DNA of 64,000 nucleotides from Mycolicibacterium moriokaense (lineage in GTDB: Bacteria > Actinomycetota > Actinomycetes > Mycobacteriales > Mycobacteriaceae). Below the pieces are notes generated by a model. It worked only from the letters and a program-made list of their open reading frames with translations. It searched no databases and was not told the origin of the DNA. Positions 15,507 through 24,494 of the stretch are shown piece by piece; position 1 is the stretch's first letter; every line of letters starts with the position of its first letter. Position numbers and translations under genes: made by a program. Location: positions 1 to 64,000 of the forward strand of contig NZ_QJJU01000022.1 of NCBI RefSeq assembly GCF_003201655.1, given 5' to 3'.

Positions 15507-17477
15507 ATGTACAGACTCGAATTTAGTTCCGCGACCGGCAAACCGAGATCCTTCGACGAGCAGCGAGTACTACGGATCGGCCGTAGCAGCGACAACGACA
15601 TCGTCCTGGACAGCCCGAGCGTGTCACGCAGGCACGGCGAACTGCGACCGACGGCTACGGGATGGGATCTCGTCGATATCGGCAGCACGGGTGGCACCTG
15701 GGTCGACGATCAGCGTGTCTCCCATGTCCAACTCGGCGCGACGACGACGGTGCGGTTTGGCGCCGTCACCGATGGTGTCGCGGCGTTCATCACCATCGCC
15801 CTACCTCACGCGTCGGCCGACGGACCGACAGGCAACGAGAACACTGTCCTGCTCTCCGATCAGCAGCGCACCTACATCTACGGCGACGGTCAATCCCAGG
15901 CGGATCGTGCCGTCGACGGGTTGCTGATCCGCACCCGAGACGGCGACAAACGCTTCGGCCCTGACAAACCCGTGCGGATCGGTCGCGACGCTAGATCGGA
16001 TCTCGTGGCCGACGACCCGGCCGTGTCGCGCCACCACGCGAACATCGGGCGGCGATCCGACGGCTGGTGGTTCGTCGACCACTCCAACTCCGGGTCATTC
16101 GTCGATGGCGAACGCGTCAAGGAGAAGAAGGTCACCGAGCAGACTGTGGTGCAGCTCGGCCATCCGGAGGCCGGGTATCAGCTCACGCTGGTGCCGGTGG
16201 CAGACGTTGCGTCGGCGCAAAGGGCGATCGCCGGCAAGCGGCGGCGCAGGACAATCGCGCGCTGGGGCGCCGCCGCCGCGGCGGTGGCGCTGGTCGGCGG
16301 CGGCGTCACCGCGGCGGTGCTACTAACGGGCGAAAGCACCCACGACAACACGCTGAGCGCCGCCAATCTGGAGCGGGCGAAGAGGGCCAGCGTTCAGATC
16401 TTCGCGTTCGACCCGAACGGCATGCCCGAGTGGACGGGTTCGGGGACGGTCATCGACTCCAGCGGCTTGATCCTGACCAATGCCCACGTGGCCAAGCCAA
16501 CTGCGAAGGGCCTGACGGGCGGCGGTGTGCCCGATCATGATCCGTCGTTTCTCCAAGTGGCATTCGCCAAGGACGACAACACCCCCGCGACAGCGAAATA
16601 CCGCGCAACTCCTGTGGTATCTGACGGCTATCTCGATCTCTCGGTGATAAAGATCGATGCCAATGCCGACGGCACACCGCTGGATGGCGACAAGCTGGCA
16701 CTGCCCGAACCGGTGCCGGTCGGAGACAGCAATGCATTGCAGACCGGCGACCACATCACAGCGCTCGGATACCCGGCGCTGACAGGTGATCAACACGTCG
16801 GTGGCCCGTTGACCGTCACCAGTGGTGATGTCTCTGCCTTCAAACGCGATTACGGCACCAACACCGAACGGTTCTGGATAGACACGACCGAGCGGATCGC
16901 GCACGGCAACTCCGGCGGCGCCTCGATCAACGCCACAGGCGAGTTGATTGCTGTCAATACCCAGTTCCGCAAGGGACAGGAGGGCGAACCGGCGGCGTCG
17001 TATCTGGTCAGGCCGATCGCGCTCGCTTCAGACGTCATCAAGATCGCCCGTGACGGCGGCGATCCAAAGTACGTTTCGCCCTACCTCGCCAAGATCCAGA
17101 AGCTGCCCGCTGACGCCACCGCGGAATCGGCCGGATGGAGCAAGGTGGGGATCGAGAAAGGTGACCCAAGCGAGTGTGGGCCATCACGCGATGAAAACGA
17201 CCTCAATCATCTGACTGGGGTCCAGCCAGGCGACACCGTCCACGCGAAGTTCCTCGTCACCGGCGTCCCCGATGACACGCCGTTCACAGTGGGTTTCGTC
17301 GAAACCACGACAAAGAAAATCGTCGGCTCGGTTGACTCAGTCTGGATCTACGGCCAGTCAGCGATGTGTATAGCGCCACCCTTTGAGATCCCCCAGGGCC
17401 TCAGCGAGGTCGTGGCGGTCATCGACATCGGATATCAAGACGACTTGCAGGTGACGAATGCAGTCGATTTCAAGTGA
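15507..17477 (+). CDS. Transmembrane protease with two FHA domains and a trypsin-like domain
   Basis: Encodes 656 residues. FHA domain 1 lies near residues 20-90 (LRIGRSSDNDIVL, SVSRRHGEL, GGTWVDDQRV) and FHA 2 near 145-215 (VRIGRDARSDLVADD, AVSRHHANI, SGSFVDGERV); both keep the phosphothreonine-binding R, S and H pattern. After a basic stop-transfer GKRRRR comes a TM helix (about 247-272), then a chymotrypsin-fold protease with triad His327 (NAHVAK), Asp377 (GYLDLS) and Ser469 (GNSGG). The C-terminal 150 residues are unassigned. Topology implies FHA domains inside and protease outside. The receptor kinase gene begins 24 nt later, so phospho-signals from it may control the protease; that is inference. 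Confidence 0.9.
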   Translation: MYRLEFSSATGKPRSFDEQRVLRIGRSSDNDIVLDSPSVSRRHGELRPTATGWDLVDIGSTGGTWVDDQRVSHVQLGATTTVRFGAVTDGVAAFITIALPHASADGPTGNENTVLLSDQQRTYIYGDGQSQADRAVDGLLIRTRDGDKRFGPDKPVRIGRDARSDLVADDPAVSRHHANIGRRSDGWWFVDHSNSGSFVDGERVKEKKVTEQTVVQLGHPEAGYQLTLVPVADVASAQRAIAGKRRRRTIARWGAAAAAVALVGGGVTAAVLLTGESTHDNTLSAANLERAKRASVQIFAFDPNGMPEWTGSGTVIDSSGLILTNAHVAKPTAKGLTGGGVPDHDPSFLQVAFAKDDNTPATAKYRATPVVSDGYLDLSVIKIDANADGTPLDGDKLALPEPVPVGDSNALQTGDHITALGYPALTGDQHVGGPLTVTSGDVSAFKRDYGTNTERFWIDTTERIAHGNSGGASINATGELIAVNTQFRKGQEGEPAASYLVRPIALASDVIKIARDGGDPKYVSPYLAKIQKLPADATAESAGWSKVGIEKGDPSECGPSRDENDLNHLTGVQPGDTVHAKFLVTGVPDDTPFTVGFVETTTKKIVGSVDSVWIYGQSAMCIAPPFEIPQGLSEVVAVIDIGYQDDLQVTNAVDFK

Positions 17478-17501
17478 GTTGACCGCTGACATCGCCGATC
17501 T

Positions 17502-19196
17502 GTGGGGGCCGGCGTGGGGTTGAATCCGGGTGAAGTCTTTGCCGGCTATCTGATCGAGCGCCGGCTGGGCGTTGGCGGCATGGGCGCGGTGTACGCGGCG
17601 CGACATCCGCGTCTGCCGCGGCGGGTTGCGTTGAAGGTTCTCGGCGAGCATTTGGGCTCCGACCCTGAGTTCCGGGCGCGTTTTGAACGCGAGGCCGAGT
17701 TGGCGGCGCGGGTGGACCACCCCAACGTGGTGTCGGTGTATGACCGTGGTGTCGAAGGGGATTCACTGTGGATCGCCATGCAGTACGTCGATGGCGTGGA
17801 TGTACACCAGCTGATCAAGCGGGGTCGGTCCGTGCTCACCCCCGGCCGGGCGGTTTACATTCTCGGTGAGGCGGCGAAGGGTCTCGACAGCGCGCACCGG
17901 CGCGGCTTGCTGCACCGCGACGTCAAACCGGCGAACATCCTTGTCGCCGAGGACCCCGATGAGGGCGACCACGTTCTCGTCACGGATTTCGGTATTGCCC
18001 GCGCGCTGGACCAGACGTCGGCTCTGACGAACGCCGGCGCGGTAGCGGCGACGTTGCCCTTCGCATCGCCGGAGCAGATAGCCGGGCGGGATCTGGATCA
18101 CCGCAGCGATATCTATTCGCTGGGATGCACGCTGTATGTGATGTTGGCGGGTTCCGTTCCGTTTCCGCGGGATTCGCAAATCGCCGTGATGCATGCGCAT
18201 TTGGCTGACCCGCCGCCCAGGGTCACGACGGGCGACCCGTCGTTGCCGACGGAGATGGATGACGTGATCGCGCGGGCAATGGCCAAAGAACCGGAACACC
18301 GATATCGGTCCTGCCGCGAGCTCGCGTCGGCGGCTCACGCCGCGTTGTCGCGGGCAGGAGTTGAGGCGGGGCCGGGTAGGGCAACGATCCTCGACTGGGA
18401 CTCGTCGTCGCATACGCACCCGAATGCCCCGAACATCCCTGCCACTCAACCGAACTCGCTCTATCAGTCGGATCGTGCGGCGACCGTCCTGGGCGGCGGC
18501 GCGGCTGATCTGGCCAACACCATGATTCCCGACTATCGAACTCCCGCGGCTTCCGCGCACGCACCTCGGAAACCGCGGAGCAAGCGCGTCATCTTCATCA
18601 GCGCAGCAGTTCTGGCCGTCGTCATCGGGCTTGGGGTTGCCGGGCGCTTGGTGCTTGGTGGCGGGCAGTCGCAGAACGCTCCGGTGGCCGCGACGTCAAG
18701 TGCGACAACGGGTCAGCCCACCGCCGCCCATACCGGCCCCTGGCAGGCCTACGACTTCGTGGCCCAAACCCTGCCGGGGCTGATGCCAGACACGCCGTCA
18801 GGCGCTTCATACCAGGGCGCCACGTGCCAGGCCATCAATGCCCGCTTCGACCCCATTGACCAGCTTGATACGGGGGTTCCCGTCGCACGGATCATGTGTA
18901 CGCCCAAGGGCGCGAAGTCCAGCAGCATCGCTAACTACATCATGATCTGCAGTAGCGACCGTACTCCCCAGACGCTCGCAGGTGTCGCCGACGGACTGAC
19001 TGCCGTGCACAACGAACAGTGGTCGCGTGGCGGCGGGTCAGGTCAGATCATCTACGGAGACCACGAAGGCGCCGGCGCACTGGCCGTCAGCTTCGACAAC
19101 CCGTCGCGAAATTTCTGTTCGATCGTCGTCAATGGAGACAAGGGCACCAGCGGACAGGACGTTTACGACCGCTGGTTCCGGGATGCTCCGCTGTGA
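17502..19196 (+). CDS. Receptor Ser/Thr protein kinase (PknD/PknE-like)
   Basis: Encodes 564 residues. Kinase domain at about 12-285: GVGGMGAVY glycine loop, Lys45 in VALKVL, HRDVKPANIL catalytic loop, DFGIAR, and a SPEQIAGRD activation segment end. An acidic/Pro-rich linker holds TILDWDSSS, then a TM at about 363-385, then an extracytoplasmic domain of about 175 residues with several Cys (ATCQAIN, RIMCTP, IMICSS, NFCSIV), probably disulphide bonded. The outside domain is not an NHL propeller. Start is GTG 17502; TTG or GTG starts at 17514-17520 are possible. It lies between the FHA protease and a lipoprotein in one run. Confidence 0.92.
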   Translation: MGAGVGLNPGEVFAGYLIERRLGVGGMGAVYAARHPRLPRRVALKVLGEHLGSDPEFRARFEREAELAARVDHPNVVSVYDRGVEGDSLWIAMQYVDGVDVHQLIKRGRSVLTPGRAVYILGEAAKGLDSAHRRGLLHRDVKPANILVAEDPDEGDHVLVTDFGIARALDQTSALTNAGAVAATLPFASPEQIAGRDLDHRSDIYSLGCTLYVMLAGSVPFPRDSQIAVMHAHLADPPPRVTTGDPSLPTEMDDVIARAMAKEPEHRYRSCRELASAAHAALSRAGVEAGPGRATILDWDSSSHTHPNAPNIPATQPNSLYQSDRAATVLGGGAADLANTMIPDYRTPAASAHAPRKPRSKRVIFISAAVLAVVIGLGVAGRLVLGGGQSQNAPVAATSSATTGQPTAAHTGPWQAYDFVAQTLPGLMPDTPSGASYQGATCQAINARFDPIDQLDTGVPVARIMCTPKGAKSSSIANYIMICSSDRTPQTLAGVADGLTAVHNEQWSRGGGSGQIIYGDHEGAGALAVSFDNPSRNFCSIVVNGDKGTSGQDVYDRWFRDAPL

Positions 19197-19234
19197 GGTC
19201 GGGCGCCAACAGTATCGAGTGCAGGGAGCAGCCC

Positions 19235-20494
19235 ATGTTCGGAGCGATGTCACGGATTGCAGTGATGGCTGTGCTTTCAGCAGCGCTGCTGGCGGGGTGT
19301 GGCCACGATGTCGCGGGTACGGCTACGCCTCCGGCGACGTCGTCGAAGCCGCCGGCAGTTGACGCGTCGACGCTGGACACCGGCAAGTATTTGACGTTGC
19401 CCCGCAAGCTCGGTCAGGTCGCGTCCGAGGACGAGGGCCGGATGGCGGAGGCGCTTCGGATGGCCGAGGCGGTTGCCGATCCGGCGAACGTCGACCCCAC
19501 TTTGGTGGTACAGACCGCTTTCGGACCGCTCATCACCCCTTCGGATGTCGCATCCAACATCTCGTTGACCGGGCAGGCTGTTGTCGCACCTGTCCTCGCG
19601 AAGTACGGGATGGTCGCCGGGCGCATGCTTATGGTGAACAACACCACCTTGGATCCTTCGGGTGCGCAGCAGCCAGAGCAAGACGTGAAGACAATAATGA
19701 TCATGCTGCTGCGGTTCCCGGATGCCGCGGCGGCCAAGAATGCCGCGGTTGAGATGGATGCGGCGGACTTCGCGGTCAGCCCCGATAATGTGCCCGTTCC
19801 GGTGACGAAATATCCTGCAGCACATGGGCATTGGCGCTCGACGCATCCATCGATGGCGTCCACCCTCGCACATAACGACTTCGTCATTCATCTGCTCGTG
19901 AGCAACCCGACTCCGAACCTCGAGACGCTGACCGGAATGGTGGAGAAGACGTTCGACCAGGAGATCCCAGTGCTGGACCAGTTTCAGCCGACACCGGTCG
20001 CGCGAATCGCCAAGCTCCCCAAGGATCCTTATGGGCTTCTTGGCCGCTTGGTCGATATCACCCCGGGGACCGAACCGACCCTGTCGACCACTGTGGCCAC
20101 CTACGGACCCAATGGCGCCCGACAGGTCCAGAATGAGCGCGAGATGAAAGACAAGACGTATGCGACCGCCGGGGTCGACCAGGCGGGCGTGTGGCTCGAC
20201 CAGAAGTTGGGCGGTTCCAGCCTGCTACGCGCGCGTGATCACGACGCGGCGATCACGTTGATGAATCAGGAAATCGCGACGGATCCAGATATCGACCATC
20301 CCGTCGACGGTGTGCGCGGCCTCGCTGACTCGAAGTGCTTCGCGCTCAAGCCCGAATCGTACAAGGACACACCGGGGATCAAATTCGAGTGCTACGTGCT
20401 ATACGACCGCTATGTCGCAGGCACGTACAGCGGCGACGAGGCCGACGCGCGACAACGTGCGGCCGCCCAGTACGCACTACTGGCGGCACCGTAG
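19235..20494 (+). CDS. Mycobacterial lipoprotein, DUF7373-like
   Basis: Encodes 419 residues from ATG 19235 (GGGAG upstream). The signal peptide MFGAMSRIAVMAVLSAALLAGC ends in lipobox LLAGC, so it is lipid-anchored outside the membrane. The rest is a soluble domain with LTLPRKLGQVASEDEGRMAEALRMAEAV, a pair of Cys near the end (SKCFAL, FECYVL), and a final AAQYALLAAP. Large lipoproteins of this kind are a mycobacterial family of unknown role and often lie near receptor kinases. It follows the kinase by 38 nt and may be a partner or substrate of the protease or kinase. Reading continues in frame after the TAG as coding-like sequence; see the next entry. Confidence 0.8.
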   Translation: MFGAMSRIAVMAVLSAALLAGCGHDVAGTATPPATSSKPPAVDASTLDTGKYLTLPRKLGQVASEDEGRMAEALRMAEAVADPANVDPTLVVQTAFGPLITPSDVASNISLTGQAVVAPVLAKYGMVAGRMLMVNNTTLDPSGAQQPEQDVKTIMIMLLRFPDAAAAKNAAVEMDAADFAVSPDNVPVPVTKYPAAHGHWRSTHPSMASTLAHNDFVIHLLVSNPTPNLETLTGMVEKTFDQEIPVLDQFQPTPVARIAKLPKDPYGLLGRLVDITPGTEPTLSTTVATYGPNGARQVQNEREMKDKTYATAGVDQAGVWLDQKLGGSSLLRARDHDAAITLMNQEIATDPDIDHPVDGVRGLADSKCFALKPESYKDTPGIKFECYVLYDRYVAGTYSGDEADARQRAAAQYALLAAP

Positions 20495-20683
20495 CGTCTC
20501 TACCAGCAGTTCTCTTCGGAGGCGCGGGCGGAGATACTCGCGCGCTATCCCGGGCAAGGATTCGGCAGCGAATTCGCCGCCTGCTTCGAGGACCAGGCGG
20601 GGCGCAAGCCGGACAGCGCCGCCGCGGCATCGATTGCCAACAATGGTGCCGTTCGCATCATGGCCAATCCGCTCGACGCCTAG
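20495..20683 (+). pseudogene. In-frame coding-like tail after the lipoprotein stop
   Basis: Directly after TAG 20492-20494 the same frame stays open for 62 codons, reading RLYQQFSSEARAEILARYPG, continuing through EFAACFEDQAGRK, and ending IMANPLDA at TAG 20681-20683. The codon bias is like real genes (G or C at third positions). Its stop shares CTAG with the convergent GH2 gene, as two other true convergent pairs in this window do. It is either the original 3' end of the lipoprotein gene cut off by a nonsense change, or the remnant of a neighbouring gene. No start or ribosome binding site of its own is visible. Confidence 0.5.
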
Positions 20684-22611
20684 TCCGTCACTTGAGACCC
20701 GGCGTTGATCAGTGCGCGACTTCGTTCCGCCACTGTTCTGGGATCCATTTTCACCAACAACCGGTCATAGCTCATATACCCGTTGACCTCGTTTTCGACG
20801 TCGGTCGTCTGGGTGTAGATCGCGCCAGACAAACCGCCTTGCAGCACAGCCTTTTCCAGGTCCCGGCTGACATCGACGTACCGCTCGGTCAGCCGCGCAG
20901 GGCTGTCGGCCATCTCGTAGGCCTGCGGCTGGCCCGGCCACTGGTTTCTGTCCACCGCCAACCCGAGGCCGCCGTACTCACCATCGACCACAGCCCGGCG
21001 TTCGAGCGGCACCGGACGGTTGTCGTGCACCAGCCGTTCGTCGCGCGCCGTCGCCGGGTCGTCCTGCAGAACCGGGCGGCCAGGACCGACATAGGTGTGG
21101 TCGTCGTAGACGTCCCCGGCTCTGGTGTCGCCACGCGATTTGCAACAGTTCACTCCGCTACTCGCGTTCACCATCCGCGTCGGGTCTTCTGCTTTCACGG
21201 CGTTGGTGATTCTGGCGGTGTCGAATTCGCCCCATCCCTCGTTGAACACCACCCAGCCGATGATCGAGGTCACACTGCGGAGCTGGTCAACCATCGCGGC
21301 CAGCTCATTCTCGAAGTTGGCTTTCGCCGCAGGAGGCGGATCGGGGGCGGGGCCTACCGGGACATCGAGCGACACGTCCAAAGACGGCATGTCCTGCCAC
21401 ACCATCAGCCCGAGCTTGTCCGCCCAGTAGTACCACCGCGCCGGTTCCACCTTGGCGTGCTTGCGAACGAAGTTCATCCCCAATGATTTGATCCGCTGGA
21501 GGTCGAACCTGAGCGCGTCGTCGGTGGGCGCGGTGTAGATGCCGTCCGGCCAGAAGCCTTGGTCCAGAGGGCCGTAGAGGAAGGTAATCCTTCCGTTCAG
21601 CGCGATCCGCGGCCTGCCTTTCGCATCATTGACGATGCCGATCGTGCGCAACCCCGCATAGCTGGAAACCTCGTCGACGACCTTGCGGGCCGGGCTCTTG
21701 CTCACGAGCCGGACCTTGAGGTCGTAGAGGAACGGGTCATCTGGAGTCCACAGGCGCGGGTTCGGTATCGGCACATGCAGAGGAGCACCTGGTGGGCCGG
21801 AGCGCACCACCGCTGACGTGCCACCTGGCTTGGAGACGACCACCTCAGCTCGTTGGTTCGTCGTCCCGGAAACCCTTGGCGTGATAGTGAAACCGGTCAG
21901 ATCGGAAGTGATGTCGAGCTTGTCGATGTGCGCGGTGCGCACCGGTTCCATCCACACCGTCTGCCAGATGCCCGACGATCCGGTGTAGAAGAGGCCTTTC
22001 GGACTGTTGCGCTGCTTGCCGACCGGGAACGGATTGGCCTCATTGCGGTCCTCCACGCGCACGGTCAATTGCTGTGTACCCGGGTGCAGCGCACCGGTGA
22101 TGTCCGCGCTGAACTCCGTATATCCACCTTCGTGATAAGCCACCTGCTGGTTGTTCACCCAGACGGTGGCGATCTGGTCGACAGCGCCGAAGTGCAGCAG
22201 CACGCGCCGCCCACCCCAGGCAGTCGGCAGCTTGAAGACCGTGCGGTACCACATTTGGTCGTCGTGGCGTTGGATACCTGACAGCGCCGACTCCGTGGGG
22301 TAGGGGACAAGGATCCGTTCGCGAAACTCGCTCGCCGGGGGAGTGGCCGCCAACGCGTCTTGTCCAGACCGACCCGTGTAGTCCCACACGCCGTTCAGGT
22401 TCATCCAACGCTTCCGCGCCATCTGCGGGCGCGGGTATTCGGGCAGCGCGTTGTCGGGTCCCACGAGATGAGTCCATGGCGTAGACAAGGGCGGCCTCTG
22501 AGGGTGCCATTGTGTGACTGCATAGGCAGGCGGGCTCACGATGGCGATGCTCGCCACGAGGCCGAACCCCGCCGCCGCGAACCGCCTGAGCCACCTGGAC
22601 TTCAACACCAC
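20680..22611 (-). CDS. Exported glycoside hydrolase family 2 enzyme
   Basis: Encodes 643 residues from GTG 22611. A signal peptide (basic LKSRWLRRF, then AAAGFGLVASIAIVS, cleavage near AYA) exports it. GH2 layout: sugar-binding jelly roll (NLNGVWDYTGRSG, WYRTVFKLP, VDQIATVWVNNQQV), an Ig-like domain, and a TIM barrel with acid/base Glu458 in FNEGWGE and nucleophile Glu545 in VDGEYGG. GH2 members include beta-galactosidases, glucuronidases and mannosidases, and the exact specificity is not visible. It probably attacks external plant or fungal glycans. The barrel region includes a Cys-Cys pair (NCCKSRGD). It converges on the lipoprotein tail with a shared CTAG. Confidence 0.88.
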   Translation of the reverse strand: MVLKSRWLRRFAAAGFGLVASIAIVSPPAYAVTQWHPQRPPLSTPWTHLVGPDNALPEYPRPQMARKRWMNLNGVWDYTGRSGQDALAATPPASEFRERILVPYPTESALSGIQRHDDQMWYRTVFKLPTAWGGRRVLLHFGAVDQIATVWVNNQQVAYHEGGYTEFSADITGALHPGTQQLTVRVEDRNEANPFPVGKQRNSPKGLFYTGSSGIWQTVWMEPVRTAHIDKLDITSDLTGFTITPRVSGTTNQRAEVVVSKPGGTSAVVRSGPPGAPLHVPIPNPRLWTPDDPFLYDLKVRLVSKSPARKVVDEVSSYAGLRTIGIVNDAKGRPRIALNGRITFLYGPLDQGFWPDGIYTAPTDDALRFDLQRIKSLGMNFVRKHAKVEPARWYYWADKLGLMVWQDMPSLDVSLDVPVGPAPDPPPAAKANFENELAAMVDQLRSVTSIIGWVVFNEGWGEFDTARITNAVKAEDPTRMVNASSGVNCCKSRGDTRAGDVYDDHTYVGPGRPVLQDDPATARDERLVHDNRPVPLERRAVVDGEYGGLGLAVDRNQWPGQPQAYEMADSPARLTERYVDVSRDLEKAVLQGGLSGAIYTQTTDVENEVNGYMSYDRLLVKMDPRTVAERSRALINAGSQVTD

Positions 22612-23057
22612 GCAACACCAGTGACCTCAATGAGCGCGCGAGCGGGCATGATTGCTCCCCCAGGTTGGAGATTCGATCGGACCGACGAAGCGGCGCTCAT
22701 CTCGAAGGACCCCCGTGCACCGCTGGCGCCGCAGCAAACATACCGCGAAGTCTTTGATGAGGGAAGTAGATACTATCCGGCGATTTGCGTCGCCCGGATC
22801 TCCACGCGGTGCGACGGTACACGCCCAGTCAAGGACGGATTGGTCACGATTGCTGTGAATTCGTTATTTGTCCTAGCGCGAAGCAATGCCAAAGCGATGT
22901 GAGGTTGCCAAGATCAACGTGTCGCCTACCGTGAGCGTTGGAAAAACCTGCGGCATCGAACGGGTCATCGGCAATCGGGCTTGCACCGCAAACCCGCGAC
23001 TATTCCTTCGTGAGCAAACCATCGATTGGCGGCCAAAGTGGCGCCCGCTGATGGCTG
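22612..23057. other. Intergenic region between GH2 gene and dehydrogenase; doubtful small ORF
   Basis: A 446-base gap. A 90-codon frame (22630-22902, plus, starting MSARAGMIAPPGWRFDR) is divergent from the GH2 gene, but codon bias fades over its second half and it has no ribosome binding site, so it is not called. The GH2 promoter should be in the left part. I see no strong operator or hairpin. Confidence 0.4.
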
Positions 23058-24059
23058 CTATGGATGGGTACCCGGCGCGATGAGGGCTTTCATGATTTCG
23101 CCGGCGCGCAACGCGTCGAAGGTGGTCAGTGCATCAGATAGAGGGCTGATCACCGTGGTGAGGTCCGCCACCGTGATCTGTTGAGTGGCCAGCAGGTCGA
23201 TCGCGCGGTCGAATTCGTCGGTATAGATGTAGGACCCCCGCACGACGATCTCTTTGAGCAGGATCGTCGCCGAATCAAGGCCGGGGTCGGGCCCTGCTCC
23301 GACCACCACCAAGATGCCGCCGGGGGCAAGCAGTTTCAGCGCCGTGGAGGTGGCGGCGGCGCTGCCTGAGCACTCGAGCACGACGTCGACGACCAGGTTT
23401 CTGTCGTCTACGGCGGCGATCGGCACAGCGTGGGAATCCGTTGCGAACTGGGCTCGCTCTGCCGCCGGCTCCATCAGAAGGATCTGAGCGGGCGATCTGA
23501 GGTGAACGAGTCTGCAAGCGAGCTGCCCGATTGGGCCTCCGCCGGTCACCAACACCGTGCGCCCCGCTAGTTCGCCGGCGAGTTCCACCGCCCGCAGCGC
23601 GGTGGCCGTTGGTTCGACCCACGCGGCCTCCAGAGTTCCCATGCCGTCGGGGATTCGGCGCAGGTGTCCAGGGAAGGCGGCCATCAGGGGGGCCAACGCT
23701 CCATCGGCCTGAAGGCCCAGCGCCGTCTCCAAGGTGGCCTGGCGACAAAAGTTTGATCGCCCCGACCGGCAGTACACGCACGTGCCGTCCACGTTGCCGT
23801 TGGGGTTGACTGCGACTCTCTGGCCGACCGCCCAATCAGCGACGTCGTCGCCGACCGCGGCGACCCGGCCGGTGGACTCGTGCCCGAGGATGCAGTCACC
23901 GTGGTAGACCTGCGGCAGCTGGTAGGCGTGTAGATCGCTACCGCAAATGCCGCACAGATCGACTTCGACCAGGACTTGATCGGATCGAAGCGTAGGGCGT
24001 GGCCGGTCCTGCAGAACGATCCGTCCGTCTGCGGTGAGCAGGACTGCGGGCATCGTCAT
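23058..24059 (-). CDS. Zinc-dependent medium-chain dehydrogenase
   Basis: Encodes 333 residues. Catalytic zinc ligands are Cys in DLCGICGSD and His-Glu in LGHESTG. The Rossmann segment is TVLVTGGGPIGQLACRLV. The structural-zinc lobe reads DGTCVYCRSGRSNFC with only three of the four usual Cys, so that zinc may be absent or bound differently. The protein resembles sorbitol/threonine dehydrogenase-type NAD(P)H alcohol dehydrogenases; the substrate is unknown. Start ATG 24059 has GAAGG upstream. It is the last gene of a minus-strand run NTF2-like, aldo/keto reductase, DoxX, dehydrogenase, with 16 nt to DoxX. Confidence 0.88.
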   Translation of the reverse strand: MTMPAVLLTADGRIVLQDRPRPTLRSDQVLVEVDLCGICGSDLHAYQLPQVYHGDCILGHESTGRVAAVGDDVADWAVGQRVAVNPNGNVDGTCVYCRSGRSNFCRQATLETALGLQADGALAPLMAAFPGHLRRIPDGMGTLEAAWVEPTATALRAVELAGELAGRTVLVTGGGPIGQLACRLVHLRSPAQILLMEPAAERAQFATDSHAVPIAAVDDRNLVVDVVLECSGSAAATSTALKLLAPGGILVVVGAGPDPGLDSATILLKEIVVRGSYIYTDEFDRAIDLLATQQITVADLTTVISPLSDALTTFDALRAGEIMKALIAPGTHP

Positions 24060-24075
24060 CTTCAGTCAGCCTTCG

Positions 24076-24456
24076 TTACGACGAAAACGGATACGGCCCG
24101 AAACGACCCAAGGCGACGAAGACGGCCAGACTGATCAGCACCACGTTGACCACGATATTCATTGGTTCTTTGCGTCGGGCGTGGACGACGATTGCGCCAA
24201 CCATCACCAGTGCTAGTCCGACGGCAGCCAGCGGCACCAGGATCGGTGCGATATGCACCGCGGCCGGCAGGACCAACCCGACAGCTCCAAGAAGTTCGAC
24301 GCGTCCGATCAGTCGGATGTTGGTTGGGCTGACGTCCTGCGCCCAGCCCTGGCCGGCCGTGACGAGTTTGTCCTTGGGCACAGCAAGTTTCATCACCCCG
24401 CTTCCGGCGAATGCGACAGCCAAGACTATCGCGATAATCCACAGTGCCAGGTTCAT
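24076..24456 (-). CDS. DoxX-like small membrane protein
   Basis: Encodes 126 residues with four hydrophobic helices (about 3-20, 47-65, 70-90, 98-115). The family hallmark FAGSGVMKL at helix 1 and RLIGRVELLGAVGLVLPA at helix 2 fit DoxX-like proteins. DoxX-type proteins are often paired with oxidoreductases, including in redox-stress complexes in mycobacteria. AGGAGG precedes ATG 24456 at good spacing. It lies between the aldo/keto reductase and the dehydrogenase in the same direction. Confidence 0.85.
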   Translation of the reverse strand: MNLALWIIAIVLAVAFAGSGVMKLAVPKDKLVTAGQGWAQDVSPTNIRLIGRVELLGAVGLVLPAAVHIAPILVPLAAVGLALVMVGAIVVHARRKEPMNIVVNVVLISLAVFVALGRFGPYPFSS

Positions 24457-24494
24457 CCGGACCTCCTAATCGTTGTAATGGTCGACTGCGAACT

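Noticed and set aside
20684..21486. Plus-strand frame of nearly 400 codons reaching into the GH2 gene
   Set aside because: Lies antisense to GH2; composition is Arg/His/Val-rich with no domain.
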